From assembly GCA_032027005.1 (NCBI GenBank), contig JAVSMW010000007.1:1-64000 (forward strand): 64,000 nt of DNA, written 5' to 3'. The notes under the pieces are model-generated. The model was not told the origin of the DNA. It saw only the letters and a program-made list of their open reading frames with translations, and searched no databases. Numbering within the stretch: the first letter of the stretch is position 1; the number at the start of each line of letters is the position of its first letter. This document shows positions 42,066-51,335 of the stretch, one piece after another. Source of the stretch: JAVSMW01 sp032027005 (GTDB lineage Bacteria; Bacillota; Thermincolia; Thermincolales; UBA2595). Position numbers and translations under genes: made by a program.

Positions 42066-43779
42066 CCGTCACCGCCCCGACAGGCAGCTCGGACCATACA
42101 GAAACCTTGTTCTTGCCCGTTTCTTTGGAATAGTATAAAGCCTTGTCTGCAAGCTCAATCAGTTCGTTGATATCCTCGGCATCATTGGGGCTGACGGCCA
42201 CTCCGATACTCACTGTCAGGTGAACCGGCGGATGATTATCAGATACAGAAAAATAACTGTCATGAATCGCTTGGCGAATCCTTTGGGCAACCATTTTGGC
42301 ACTGGCGGTCTCGGTTTCGGGCATGATGATGGCAAACTCCTCACCGCCATAACGGCTGACTACATCAATGGTCCGGGTATTTTCTTTGAGTATTCTGGCT
42401 ACATTGTGTAAAGCCGCGTCACCGGCCCGATGGCCGTATTTATCATTAAATCTTTTGAAATAGTCCAAATCAAGCATGATGATTGAGAAAGGTGACTGAT
42501 ATCTTTTGCACCGTTCTGCCTCTTCTTCCATGCGCTTATAAAAATATCTGTGATTGTACACTTTTGTCAGACCATCGGTAATAGCCATTTTTTCAATTTT
42601 TTTATAGAGCATGGAATTAGCCATAGCCACTGCGGCCTGACCACCCAGACTTGTCAAAATCTGCAGGTGTTTGGGGCCAAAGGCATTAGGCTCTTTTTTC
42701 CCTACTGCCACTACGCCAATAAGTTTATTATCCATTGTTAGAGGAATAACCAGCAGTGACCTTAAAAACTGGTTTAGCCCAGGCATGCTCCTGAGGTTTG
42801 TGTCTTTTTTGGAATCATAAACCACTTCCGCCTGGTTTGTTTTAGCAACATGGCCGATTAGTCCTTCGCCGACAGGGTAGTAAATATTTTTCAACTGCTC
42901 GGCAAAGGGGCTCCTGATTGCAGCAGGAACCAGCAGGTCGCTTTCCTCTTCCCAAAGGTAGATAATCCCGGTATGGTAGTTTACAACTCTTTTGGTTTCT
43001 GACAGGATTAAGCCCAGGGTTTTAGCAAGGTCAAGATTAGCACCGAGGTTTTTGGCCACTTCATAGAGGGCCGATAACACTTTATTCGCCATCTCAAGAT
43101 TGATATACAGGCGAAACAAATATTTCAAAGTCAATAGTGGAATAAAGAGCAGCACCGCTCCCAGGAGCCCGGTCTTTTCAAAGATCAGAAACATCAATAA
43201 CCCCACAGGAGCAGTAAACAGATAGGTCAGGAAATCCCATTTCAAAGCAGACCGCCACATGGTTCCGTTTTGGGCGCGGAAAGTGGGCCATAAATATAGC
43301 GTCACCAGCAGGTGATTGACCAGAAAGTATGTTAAAAGAAAAACAGCCATGGGTGCAGTATTGAAAAAGGCAATCTTGCCAGTCAACTGACCCCCGGCAT
43401 AGTGATAAGCTGTAGACGCCGCAATAGCCGAAGTAATATATTGGGCACCATTAAAAATAGTCGAGCGAAAAAACCCGTCTTTGCAGAAAATACTATTAGC
43501 GATAAAAGTGCTTAACACACTGACAATTACCGTTGTCGTGGTATCAAAGCGAATAAAAGTAAAAAAGACAATGGCAAACCCCAGAGACAGACTGCCCTGG
43601 GGAACTGATACGGCAAACCATTCAGCTAAGACCCCAAAGGCAACAAGGACAGCATATTCCCGCCAGAGATCTATACCCAGAGGGTGCTGCTGCAGCAGGG
43701 CCAGAAGCATGCCATACCCGGCGAAAATAACCAGCCAAACATAAAGTCCGTGAAGAAACCTTTTTCCGGCCTTTGCCAT
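42052..43779 (-). CDS. Membrane GAF-GGDEF diguanylate cyclase
   Basis: Makes c-di-GMP. Seven to eight membrane helices (about 1-215), a GAF domain (about 240-390) and a GGDEF domain with active-site YGGEEF; the inhibitory I-site RTID lies five residues before it, so product feedback is expected. 575 residues. GGGAGG before ATG 43779 sets the start. The membrane half resembles that of the two HD-GYP proteins (shared KYLFRLYINL/ARFIFKSYMNM end). Its last residues are encoded by a heptamer repeat. Confidence 0.93.
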   Translation of the reverse strand: MAKAGKRFLHGLYVWLVIFAGYGMLLALLQQHPLGIDLWREYAVLVAFGVLAEWFAVSVPQGSLSLGFAIVFFTFIRFDTTTTVIVSVLSTFIANSIFCKDGFFRSTIFNGAQYITSAIAASTAYHYAGGQLTGKIAFFNTAPMAVFLLTYFLVNHLLVTLYLWPTFRAQNGTMWRSALKWDFLTYLFTAPVGLLMFLIFEKTGLLGAVLLFIPLLTLKYLFRLYINLEMANKVLSALYEVAKNLGANLDLAKTLGLILSETKRVVNYHTGIIYLWEEESDLLVPAAIRSPFAEQLKNIYYPVGEGLIGHVAKTNQAEVVYDSKKDTNLRSMPGLNQFLRSLLVIPLTMDNKLIGVVAVGKKEPNAFGPKHLQILTSLGGQAAVAMANSMLYKKIEKMAITDGLTKVYNHRYFYKRMEEEAERCKRYQSPFSIIMLDLDYFKRFNDKYGHRAGDAALHNVARILKENTRTIDVVSRYGGEEFAIIMPETETASAKMVAQRIRQAIHDSYFSVSDNHPPVHLTVSIGVAVSPNDAEDINELIELADKALYYSKETGKNKVSVWSELPVGAVTGSGE

Positions 43780-43874
43780 GGTTTTGCACCTCCCGGTTAC
43801 CCTATTCGACATGTAGTTGTATATTCCCTGCTAAGATTCCAAAAAGACCCAGCCAACCGCTGCATCTTCTGCGC

Positions 43875-44231
43875 TTAGAAAGGGCACCCCTCAATAATCG
43901 CAACCCGGTCGCCCGGGCTTGTCCCGGTCATATCAAGAGTTCCCGCCGGCAGCTCAAGGGCATATTTGGCTTGCCCAACCAAAGGTGAAAAACGAAAAGG
44001 CGGCATGTTTTCAATCACATAAACAATGCGACCCCCCTTATCAAAAAACAGCACATCGATGTTGAATTTCATAAAACATGTGTGCACTGACTTGCATGGA
44101 GTTAAAATCAGTCCCTGTTTATTATGCAGATTTTTTCGGCCCAACAACCCTTTCAGGCGCCCCCTCCAGGTGTCGGCAATCTCAAGGTCCTCTGCCAGAA
44201 TAGCCCCCCTGGTCTCATTTACCAATTTCAT
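43875..44231 (-). CDS. DUF192 family protein
   Basis: A 118-residue single-domain DUF192 protein with WRGRLKGLLGRK, the HTCFMKFNIDVLFFD core and ALELPAGT. Function of the family is unclear. AAGGAGG 7-8 nt before ATG 44231. It lies at the downstream end of the tad operon; DUF192 genes often accompany tad loci in Firmicutes. Confidence 0.88.
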   Translation of the reverse strand: MKLVNETRGAILAEDLEIADTWRGRLKGLLGRKNLHNKQGLILTPCKSVHTCFMKFNIDVLFFDKGGRIVYVIENMPPFRFSPLVGQAKYALELPAGTLDMTGTSPGDRVAIIEGCPF

Positions 44232-44267
44232 CAAATTGCCCTCCTTGTCGTGTACTCTCTGATTTAG

Positions 44268-44312
44268 CACTATATCTCTGTGTCTCCGTGCCCTCTGTGG
44301 TCTATTTTTTTT
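44268..44312. repeat. CTCTGTG/CTCTGTGG-type intergenic repeat
   Basis: Four tandem CTCTGTG-CTCCGTG-CCTCTGTGG-like units followed by T8. Same heptamer-like style as the other arrays but a different word; I have seen this kind of word in many bacterial intergenic regions. Lies between tadC and the DUF192 gene. Confidence 0.6.
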
Positions 44313-44337
44313 GTTCCCAGGCCGCATTTCCGAGAGC

Positions 44338-45258
44338 CTACTTAAAAGTATTCATAATCTCCAGGGCTGCCGGGCCCAGGACTACGATAAAAATTGTAGG
44401 GAAAATGAAAAGAATCAGTGGTATGAGCATTTTTACGGGGGCTTTTAAGGCTCTTTCCTCAGCCCTTTGTCTTCTTTTTTGGCGCATTTGTTCAGACTGC
44501 AGGCGCAGAACGTTGCCGATACTTACTCCCAATTGGTCGGCCTGAATTATAGAACCTACAAATGAGACCATATCATCGGCCCCAGACCTGCTGCCCAGGT
44601 CCCGCAGAGCGTCCCGCCTGGGTTTACCCATTTTTATTTCCTGCAATACCCGCCCAAACTCCTGGGAAACCACACCTTTTATTTTTTCTACCACCTTAAC
44701 CAGAGCAGCATCAAAGCCCAATCCGGCTTCTACACTTACTGTGAGCAAGTCCAGGACATCAGGCAGATTATCCTGAATCTCTTCGGCCCGCTTAACAGCC
44801 CGTGCCTTAAGATATTGACCGGGGAGGATAAACCCGGCACAGGCTCCGCAGCACATTCCCAAAATAATCACCCCAGGCTGCCAGTTTAAAGGTAAAGCAA
44901 ATAACAGCACACAGATGGGAAGCCCCAGTGTAAAAACATACTGGACAACTAAAAATTCGCCGGGTGTCAGGCTGGCCGGGTTTCCCGCCATGGTGAGCTT
45001 CCTCTGCAGTCCGGCTTTTTTCTTGTCCAGGGTGGCTTTGCCTATAGTTGCTGCCAGCATCTCCAGAACCGGCTTGATGACCCGCTCAAAAAAGGGCTTG
45101 CTCATCTCGTCATCATTGGCCCGCTTCCGGGCTAAACTATCGGAACTCGCTTTTATCCGCCGGGAGATTGCCAACCTATCTTTATAGATAGTCATGTACA
45201 TCCCATAAATCAGGAGAAACACCGAAAAAAAGCTTGCGGCACTGATGACATACAGCAT
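44338..45258 (-). CDS. tadC: Tad pilus platform protein TadC
   Basis: Inner-membrane platform subunit with a T2SSF domain (about 160-290: DVLDLLTVSVEAGLGFDAAL, FGRVLQEIKMGKPRRDALRDL) between helices near 1-20, 95-130 and 280-306. 306 residues. 16 bp behind tadB. Works with TadB and the CpaF ATPase to polymerise Flp pilin. Confidence 0.95.
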   Translation of the reverse strand: MLYVISAASFFSVFLLIYGMYMTIYKDRLAISRRIKASSDSLARKRANDDEMSKPFFERVIKPVLEMLAATIGKATLDKKKAGLQRKLTMAGNPASLTPGEFLVVQYVFTLGLPICVLLFALPLNWQPGVIILGMCCGACAGFILPGQYLKARAVKRAEEIQDNLPDVLDLLTVSVEAGLGFDAALVKVVEKIKGVVSQEFGRVLQEIKMGKPRRDALRDLGSRSGADDMVSFVGSIIQADQLGVSIGNVLRLQSEQMRQKRRQRAEERALKAPVKMLIPLILFIFPTIFIVVLGPAALEIMNTFK

Positions 45259-45274
45259 AGGGGCCCCCCCTCTC

Positions 45275-46246
45275 TTATACTTTAATATCCACTATTTTCT
45301 TGATCAGAGCTATCCCGATAGTCATCGAAATAACTCCAATGGTCATCATGGCCCAGCCTATAGGATTGACAAAAAGAGCCCCGATGTATTTAGGATTAAT
45401 TACTGATAATACCAGACCGATAGCTAAAGGTAGGGCTCCCACGATCATTCCGGAGATCCGTCCCTGAGCCGTCAGGGTCCTGATTTCACCTTTGATTCTG
45501 ATCCGCTCCCGGATGGTATGGGAAATACCATCCAGGACTTCAGCGAGGTTACCGCCAACCTGGCGCTGAATCAAGACCGCGGTAATCACAAGATCCAGGT
45601 CTTCACTTTCTATTCTTTTGGTTAAGCCAACAAGGGCCTCTTCAGTGGGTGTGCCAAGGTTCATTTCGCGGAGTGTACGGGCAAACTCGACAGAGATGGG
45701 AGCAGGCATTTCCCGGGAAACCAATTCCATGGCCTGCAGAAAACTAAAACCTGCTCTCAAGGAATTAGACATTACCACCAGTGAATCCCCGATTTGGGAG
45801 TTAAATTTCTGAACCCTTTTTAGTTTGATTCTCTTGACCACAAACTGGGGTACAATAAACCCAATGACAACTCCCACCCAACCTATAATAGCATTGCGTG
45901 TAATGGCAATCATAAGCCCGCCGAGTCCACTCATGATTAAAAAGTTGATCATGACAAATTCCTCGCCCCGCAGTGGAATGTCTGCCTTCAGCAATTCAGC
46001 CTCTACTTTTCTGGTGAATTCCCTGGCGGCAAAAATCTGACTGGCTTCCTGGAATAATCCTTTCCAATCAAAATTTCTTAGGCGCTGCAGGGCATTCATA
46101 GGCTTGTCAAGTTCACCGGCTTTAGCTGTATATGTTTTCATGCGTTGGGCCAGTTCCCGCTTGCTACTTGTAGCAGTAAGATACACACCGTAAATGAGCA
46201 GTGAGACAAACAAAAATACCAATATGAGAATCACAGATACCAGCAT
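45275..46246 (-). CDS. tadB: Tad pilus platform protein TadB
   Basis: Second platform subunit, 323 residues, with a T2SSF domain (SLRAGFSFLQAMELVSREMP, EFARTLREMNLGTPTEEAL) and helices at the N-terminus, near 100-135 and at the C-terminus. AAAGGGAGG precedes the ATG. Directly follows the ATPase gene. Confidence 0.95.
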   Translation of the reverse strand: MLVSVILILVFLFVSLLIYGVYLTATSSKRELAQRMKTYTAKAGELDKPMNALQRLRNFDWKGLFQEASQIFAAREFTRKVEAELLKADIPLRGEEFVMINFLIMSGLGGLMIAITRNAIIGWVGVVIGFIVPQFVVKRIKLKRVQKFNSQIGDSLVVMSNSLRAGFSFLQAMELVSREMPAPISVEFARTLREMNLGTPTEEALVGLTKRIESEDLDLVITAVLIQRQVGGNLAEVLDGISHTIRERIRIKGEIRTLTAQGRISGMIVGALPLAIGLVLSVINPKYIGALFVNPIGWAMMTIGVISMTIGIALIKKIVDIKV

Positions 46247-46260
46247 TATGTTCCCTCCCT

Positions 46261-47634
46261 TTAAAATACACGGGTGGAGAAGATATTATCAGGCAGCGAA
46301 ATACCACTCTGCTCGAGTTTGTGTAAGAATTTGGGTCTGATCCCGGTGGCCTTAAAGCAGCCCACAAGCTTACCATGTTCATCCACACCCTGCTGTTCAT
46401 AGACAAAAATGTCCTGCAAAACAATAGTGTCGCCTTCCAAGCCCAGGATTTCTGTAATGTGTGTTATTCTCCGGGAGCCGTCTTTCAAGCGGTTTTGCTG
46501 AATGATCATGTCAACAGCAGAAGATATCTGTTCCCTGATGGCGCGAACCGGCAGGTCCATACCAGCCATCAGGACCATAGTTTCCAATCTGGCAAGCATA
46601 TCCCTCGGAGAGTTAGCATGTCCTGTGGTAAGGGAACCGTCATGCCCGGTATTCATGGCTTGGAGCATATCCAGGGCTTCGCCGCTGCGGACCTCACCAA
46701 CCACTATCCTGTCCGGACGCATCCGCAGGCAGTTTTTGACCAAATCCCGGATAGTCACAGCACCTTTGCCTTCAATGTTGGCCGGCCTGCTCTCCAAGGT
46801 CACTACATGCTCCTGCCTCAGCTGCAGCTCTGCAGCATCCTCACAGGTAACAATTCTTTCATCATTGGGGATAAAGGAAGACAGCACATTCAGGGTCGTG
46901 GTTTTACCCGAACCGGTGCCTCCGGAAACCACGATGTTCAGCCTGGCCTTAACACAGGCTTCAATGAATTTAGCCATCTCCGGCGTCAATGTGCCAAACC
47001 TGATGAGGTCATCTATCTTCAACGGATCTTTGGAGAATTTTCTGATCGTTACAGTCGGCCCCTTGAGGGCCAAAGGCGGAATAATGGCGTTCACCCTGGA
47101 GCCGTCAGGCAGGCGGGCATCAACCATAGGACTGCTTTCATCGATTCGCCTGCCTATTGGGGCGACGATCTTCTCGATGATGTGCAGAACATGCTCATTA
47201 TCTCTGAAAGACACATCCGCCAGCACCAGTTTGCCTTTCCGTTCAATGTAAACATGGTTGGGCCCGTTGACCATGACTTCAGACACGCTGGGATCGTTAA
47301 GCAGCGGTGTAATGGGACCCAAACCCATAACTTCATCAGTTATCTCAGAAATAACTTTGGCCCGGTCGGCGCGGGGGATATAACTCGCTTCCTTGTCAAG
47401 CAGGTCGTTTACCAGCCTGTCAATAATTTCGCCCATCTTTTCAGCGGCGGCATCGGTATCTTCATCATCCCTCAGCACTTTATTATCAAGTTCTTCAATG
47501 ACTAGTTTGTGCAGCTTTAACTTCAATTCCCGGTACGGGTCCATTTTCATTGTCAGGACTGCCGCTGTTTTTTCTGATTTCTCACCTTCAAGAACAACGG
47601 CTTTTTCTCTTTCCAGCCTTTTTAATAAAGACAT
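46261..47634 (-). CDS. cpaF: Tad secretion ATPase CpaF/TadA
   Basis: Hexameric ATPase that extends and retracts the Flp pilus. Walker A VSGGTGSGKTTTLN, Walker B region RMRPDRIVVGEVRSGEALDML and the His box TTGHANSPRDML are intact; the N-terminal domain is of the CpaF type. 457 residues. GAGGG 8 nt before ATG 47634 sets the start. Long frames on the opposite strand are shadows. Confidence 0.96.
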   Translation of the reverse strand: MSLLKRLEREKAVVLEGEKSEKTAAVLTMKMDPYRELKLKLHKLVIEELDNKVLRDDEDTDAAAEKMGEIIDRLVNDLLDKEASYIPRADRAKVISEITDEVMGLGPITPLLNDPSVSEVMVNGPNHVYIERKGKLVLADVSFRDNEHVLHIIEKIVAPIGRRIDESSPMVDARLPDGSRVNAIIPPLALKGPTVTIRKFSKDPLKIDDLIRFGTLTPEMAKFIEACVKARLNIVVSGGTGSGKTTTLNVLSSFIPNDERIVTCEDAAELQLRQEHVVTLESRPANIEGKGAVTIRDLVKNCLRMRPDRIVVGEVRSGEALDMLQAMNTGHDGSLTTGHANSPRDMLARLETMVLMAGMDLPVRAIREQISSAVDMIIQQNRLKDGSRRITHITEILGLEGDTIVLQDIFVYEQQGVDEHGKLVGCFKATGIRPKFLHKLEQSGISLPDNIFSTRVF

Positions 47635-47655
47635 CCCATCCACCCCTCACCCGAT

Positions 47656-48870
47656 TTAACCAAAAACTCGACCCAGCAGACCTTTTTTTTCCGGAATTTT
47701 CGCGGCTCTGGTTTGTTTGGCCTCCCCAATCATCACCATCCGGGATAACTCCCTGATACTTTCACTGATCTTGGTACCGGGATGAGTCATCACAAAGGGA
47801 TCGCCTTTGTTGACGGAAGAAACCACTGTCCGGCCATCACTGGGGATATGAGAGGCAATCTTCATTTTAAGATTTTCTTCCATGTCTTCGTGTTTAATGC
47901 CCATGTCATTGGCTGACCTGTTCAAAATCAATTTCACCTTTCCTTTTAAATGCAGAGAGTCCAGTACTTCCAGCCCAAGTTTGACATTTTTAATAGTAGG
48001 CAAATCGAGAGAAACTACCAGCAGAATCTGATGACATAAGTCCATAGCCATTAGAGTGGTATCGTGAAAAATATGGGGGGTATCAATAACGATATAATCA
48101 TAGCTTTGTTTCAACACACCCAGGATTTTTTCCACATGGGCACCGGTAATCAATTCTGCATACTCAGGCCTGGTCGGGCTTGGCAGGACTTTTACCCCTG
48201 TTGGGTGGCTGATCAGGTAATTTTCCAAAAGGTCTGTGTCCATTTGGTTGATATCCTGGATTATTTCCGTGATGGTTCGTTTGGGAATAATGTTCAGCAT
48301 CACGGCCACATCCCCGAACTGTAAATCGAGGTCCATGATGACAACTTTTTTGCGGGTTTCTTCGGCCAGGCTAACGGCCAGGTTGGTTGCAATGCTGGTT
48401 TTGCCAACCCCGCCTTTAGTGCTGAAGACAGTAATAATCTGGGGGTCTCTCTGCAGTTCCTTGACCACTGACGGTTCAGTCAGGTTGATCCGCCGCCTTT
48501 TTTCAAACTCACAAACCCTGCGGATGGTATCAACCAATTCATCAGTGCCAAAAGGCTTAACCATATACTCCCGGGCTCCGGCGACCATTGCTTTCTTGAG
48601 GTATTCCTGCTCCCCCTGAACAGACATTATAATAATTGCGGTTTTAGGATACTTGAGGGAAATTTCCTGAGTAGCCGTGATTCCATCTAAAGTTGGCATA
48701 TTGACATCCATTAAGACGATATCAGGACTAAGCTTTTGGGTCTGTCTGATGGCCTCATTACCATCTGAGGCTTCGCCTACCACCATCATGTCCTTCTCAA
48801 AGTAAAGGAGGCGTTTTATATTTTCTCTGGTCTCCGTAATATCATCAACAATCAGAATTTTAATAGCCAT
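47656..48870 (-). CDS. cpaE: CpaE/TadZ-like protein: receiver domain plus MinD/ParA ATPase
   Basis: Localises the Tad machine. N-terminal CheY-like receiver (about 1-125) with the acidic pair Asp10-Asp11, phospho-acceptor Asp in VLMDVNMP, and Lys in VKPFG: all key residues are present, unlike many TadZ proteins where they are lost. C-terminal ParA-type ATPase has the deviant Walker A FSTKGGVGKTS and DLDLQFGD. 404 residues. AAAGGAG precedes the ATG. The orphan DegS-like kinase at 53.5-54.5 kb is a possible partner. Confidence 0.93.
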   Translation of the reverse strand: MAIKILIVDDITETRENIKRLLYFEKDMMVVGEASDGNEAIRQTQKLSPDIVLMDVNMPTLDGITATQEISLKYPKTAIIIMSVQGEQEYLKKAMVAGAREYMVKPFGTDELVDTIRRVCEFEKRRRINLTEPSVVKELQRDPQIITVFSTKGGVGKTSIATNLAVSLAEETRKKVVIMDLDLQFGDVAVMLNIIPKRTITEIIQDINQMDTDLLENYLISHPTGVKVLPSPTRPEYAELITGAHVEKILGVLKQSYDYIVIDTPHIFHDTTLMAMDLCHQILLVVSLDLPTIKNVKLGLEVLDSLHLKGKVKLILNRSANDMGIKHEDMEENLKMKIASHIPSDGRTVVSSVNKGDPFVMTHPGTKISESIRELSRMVMIGEAKQTRAAKIPEKKGLLGRVFG

Positions 48871-48883
48871 ACAGTCATCTCCT

Positions 48884-49627
48884 TTACCTCAGAAGTTGGG
48901 CGGCATCAATTGGCGGCCTGTTCTCTTCACTGTTATCTGCCGCGGCCCGTAGTGCCATTGTCAACTTGCCTTTGTCTGTAACCGCCACCAGATACTGCAT
49001 TTTATCTGCCGGCACAGCCAGGGTCACTGTATTCTTATCCTGGGTCTGGGCCTTTTGTTCTTCAGGCTTGGAGGCAGCGGAAAAATAGTTTTTCCCTACG
49101 GCCAATACCTCGATATTCTGCAAAATCAAGTGTGTCATGGTGTGCTTGACCGTATTTACATTGGGGTCTTTACTTTGTTCTTCGATATCCACAGTACCTA
49201 TCACATCAACGCGGTCCCCCGGAGTAAGCAACCCTGTCACACCTGATTGATCAGTGACCGATACCGAAATAGCTCTATAGCCGAGTGGTATATTATAAGC
49301 CAAAGAAGGGCCGGAACTCTTTTTAGGCGCCAGTTTGGGCAGCAGCACCTGCTCACCGGCCTCAATCTCGGCCCGGGTTGTAAAGCCAACCACCTGGCTG
49401 GGATCAGATACAGCATTATTGTGAACATACTCAATGGGCACACTTTTAAAGGTAATCATATCTGCGGTAACAAGGGTCCGGGCAGGTATCCTGGCGTTTG
49501 CAACAGCTACCCTGCGGGTCTGTGAGTCAGAGGTTCCTTCTGCAATAGACTTCAGGTAGTAGTTTACAGTTACTGCCGTGAGCAGACCGCATAACAGGGC
49601 AAGCAGCAGGACTTTTTTGTTCGTCAT
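48884..49627 (-). CDS. cpaB: Flp pilus assembly protein CpaB/RcpC
   Basis: A 247-residue membrane-anchored protein: one N-terminal helix (VLLLALLCGLLTAVTVNYYL), an SAF domain (about 35-100: RIPARTLVTADMITFKSVP) and the RcpC domain (VTDQSGVTGLLTPGDRVDVIG). GAGGGGAAAGGA precedes ATG 49627. The frame stays open through the intron remnant upstream, but that part is not protein. First gene after the intron insertion. Confidence 0.95.
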   Translation of the reverse strand: MTNKKVLLLALLCGLLTAVTVNYYLKSIAEGTSDSQTRRVAVANARIPARTLVTADMITFKSVPIEYVHNNAVSDPSQVVGFTTRAEIEAGEQVLLPKLAPKKSSGPSLAYNIPLGYRAISVSVTDQSGVTGLLTPGDRVDVIGTVDIEEQSKDPNVNTVKHTMTHLILQNIEVLAVGKNYFSAASKPEEQKAQTQDKNTVTLAVPADKMQYLVAVTDKGKLTMALRAAADNSEENRPPIDAAQLLR

Positions 49628-49644
49628 TCCTTTCCCCTCTTTTC

Positions 49645-49836
49645 GTGCGCACGTTGTGCGCTTCATATATATTTCACAGAAATCATCGCTCCTGCGATGC
49701 GATGTAAGACAACCGACTAACCTCATGCGAAAGCCGCTGNGATAACTCATTTGGAATATGGAGAGCCGTATGCGGTGAAAGTCGCTTGTACGGTTCGGGA
49801 AGGGGCGGGTTACTTTGCTAATCCGCCTATTTCATT
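49645..49836 (+). mobile_element. Group II intron, collapsed at an assembly gap
   Basis: Bases 49763-49796 are a classic domain V: GAGCCGTA..GTGAAAGTC..TACGGTTC; 49802-49830 is a domain VI stem (GGCGGGTTA/TAATCCGCC). A GTGCGC at 49645 fits the intron 5' end. The single N at 49740 replaces the missing middle, where a reverse-transcriptase/maturase gene would normally lie. Oriented plus, antisense to the tad operon, about 10 bp upstream of the cpaB ribosome site. Bounds are estimates. Confidence 0.85.
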
Positions 49837-49849
49837 ATTCGGTTAATAA

Positions 49850-49895
49850 GTAGCCCAAACCCGGCTGTCATTACAATCTTTCACAGCCGGGTCAA
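49850..49895 (-). terminator. Hairpin after tadG
   Basis: ACCCGGCTGT/ACAGCCGGGT, a 10-bp stem with a 14-nt loop. Only TTTGGG follows on the minus strand, so termination may be partial. Confidence 0.5.
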
Positions 49896-49956
49896 TTCCA
49901 TTTAACTGGGCATACTCTTTTGATTTTGACTCAGCTTTACAGCGTGAAGTTTTCAG

Positions 49957-50874
49957 TTATTCCACTAACTGCACACTGTTCAGGTAAGAATCTGTAATAG
50001 AATCGTCTATTTCCCCGGAGTAGGTAAAGTGGATATATCTGGCGTATACCTTACTGGCCTCTCCTTGGCCTACAACCCGTTCTAAGAATACCGCCGCAAA
50101 CCCGACAATCTTCACCTTATATGCCGGGTCAAGGTCTCGGTAAATGGGAACTATCACCACCCGCGGGCATCCTAGTTCATAATTATCCCAGGTGCACCCG
50201 TTTGTACATAAGGCCATACGTTCCTGGATGCCCTGTACTGTCGGACCAGACTTATTTCCAGCAGCCTTCCACTCAATATCGTTGATTTCCACTTTACTGT
50301 TATATCCGTAATACGCAGAGTCCCTGTAATCAGTTGAACCGCTCTGTCCAGGGTATTCCAAAATACCGCGCCATCCCAGAACCTGGTCATGGGCACCTGC
50401 TTTAAGCAGATATTCCTGGCCAATAGTTAATGGCAGTAAAATATCATTAATACCTATCGGGATAAGCCCCGTTACAGCTTTCACCGGAGCTACCCTGGCT
50501 ACTGCCCGGCCACGCACCAGGGAACTGTCTTTTCCGAAGACACGGGCAAAATATAAATCTACATATTTACTGGCGATTCCGGAAATTTGTTTATTGTTAT
50601 TAGAAAAATTGATGGTAAATTGGTTATTATCTATACCATTGCGTTGGCCATAATCCCGGGCTGCAGATTCGGCCCGGCTTATGTCCGGCAACTCCTGGGC
50701 GCCGGCCAGCACCGCGGCATCTGCCGCCCTGGACAGCCTGGTATGTTCTAAAAACAAAACCCCGACGTCAACCGATAATGCCGTAAATCCTAACAGTACC
50801 GAGAAGGCCGCAGCTGTGATTACCATTGTGGCCCCGCTAACATCCCGGCAAAACTTTTTCAACAAGGGCAGCAT
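49957..50874 (-). CDS. TadG-like pilus assembly protein
   Basis: A 305-residue pseudopilin-like protein: N-terminal TadE/G helix (GATMVITAAAFSVLLGFTALSVDVG), then the HTRLSRAADAAVLAGAQEL segment typical of Flp pilus TadG, and a long extracellular part with one CTNGC Cys pair. AGGTGG 5 nt before ATG 50874 sets the start. Between tadE and the group II intron. Confidence 0.88.
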   Translation of the reverse strand: MLPLLKKFCRDVSGATMVITAAAFSVLLGFTALSVDVGVLFLEHTRLSRAADAAVLAGAQELPDISRAESAARDYGQRNGIDNNQFTINFSNNNKQISGIASKYVDLYFARVFGKDSSLVRGRAVARVAPVKAVTGLIPIGINDILLPLTIGQEYLLKAGAHDQVLGWRGILEYPGQSGSTDYRDSAYYGYNSKVEINDIEWKAAGNKSGPTVQGIQERMALCTNGCTWDNYELGCPRVVIVPIYRDLDPAYKVKIVGFAAVFLERVVGQGEASKVYARYIHFTYSGEIDDSITDSYLNSVQLVE

Positions 50875-50910
50875 CACTACCACCTCAATTTAGGCTTAAT
50901 TCTTTGGTCA

Positions 50911-51330
50911 TCACTCTACCCGCATCGTGGTCTGGGCCTGTACAATATACGGATCTCCTACAAAAGTGTCAATCACCGGTGCTACGATATCCACCGGATA
51001 GGAGACCTGCACCTTCAGGATAGTTCCTCTGGCCCGTTTCACTGCACTGGGATCTGTAATGACAATATCACCGTCTAAGATCAGGGCCGAATCCAAGCCG
51101 GAATCAGCCGCCTGGCTCCTGACGGTATTCCGGATTTCTGAATCTGTTGCTCCGACCGCACCCCTGCGGGCAGCTTCCCTGGAAATATCCGTTACTATCA
51201 TATAAGTGTTCAGGATGCGTCCAAATTCAACAATCCCAAAAACCAGCATCAACAGAATTGGCAGTATCAGGGCCATTTCAACAACAGCCTGTCCCTTTTC
51301 AGTTTTGCGAATTTGGTGGTACCAAAGCAT
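50911..51330 (-). CDS. TadE-like minor pseudopilin
   Basis: A 139-residue TadE protein: basic start, KGQAVVEMALILPILLMLVFGIVEFGR as the cleavage site and helix, then IVTDISREAARRGAV. The ATG at 51330 follows GGGGTG, which contains the tadV stop; the two genes are coupled. Minor pilin of the Flp fibre. Confidence 0.92.
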   Translation of the reverse strand: MLWYHQIRKTEKGQAVVEMALILPILLMLVFGIVEFGRILNTYMIVTDISREAARRGAVGATDSEIRNTVRSQAADSGLDSALILDGDIVITDPSAVKRARGTILKVQVSYPVDIVAPVIDTFVGDPYIVQAQTTMRVE

Positions 51331-51335
51331 AAAAA

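Noticed and set aside
1284..43810. Scattered TGTCGAA motifs as a Spo0A regulon
   Set aside because: About eight are expected by chance in 64 kb on both strands; only the pair flanking the DnaA boxes is kept.
46375..47505. 376-codon plus-strand frame opposite cpaF
   Set aside because: Shadow of a conserved ATPase gene; composition without motifs and no ribosome site.
49628..49750. N-terminal extension of CpaB
   Set aside because: It runs through the group II intron remnant and an N; the true ribosome site and signal helix start at 49627.
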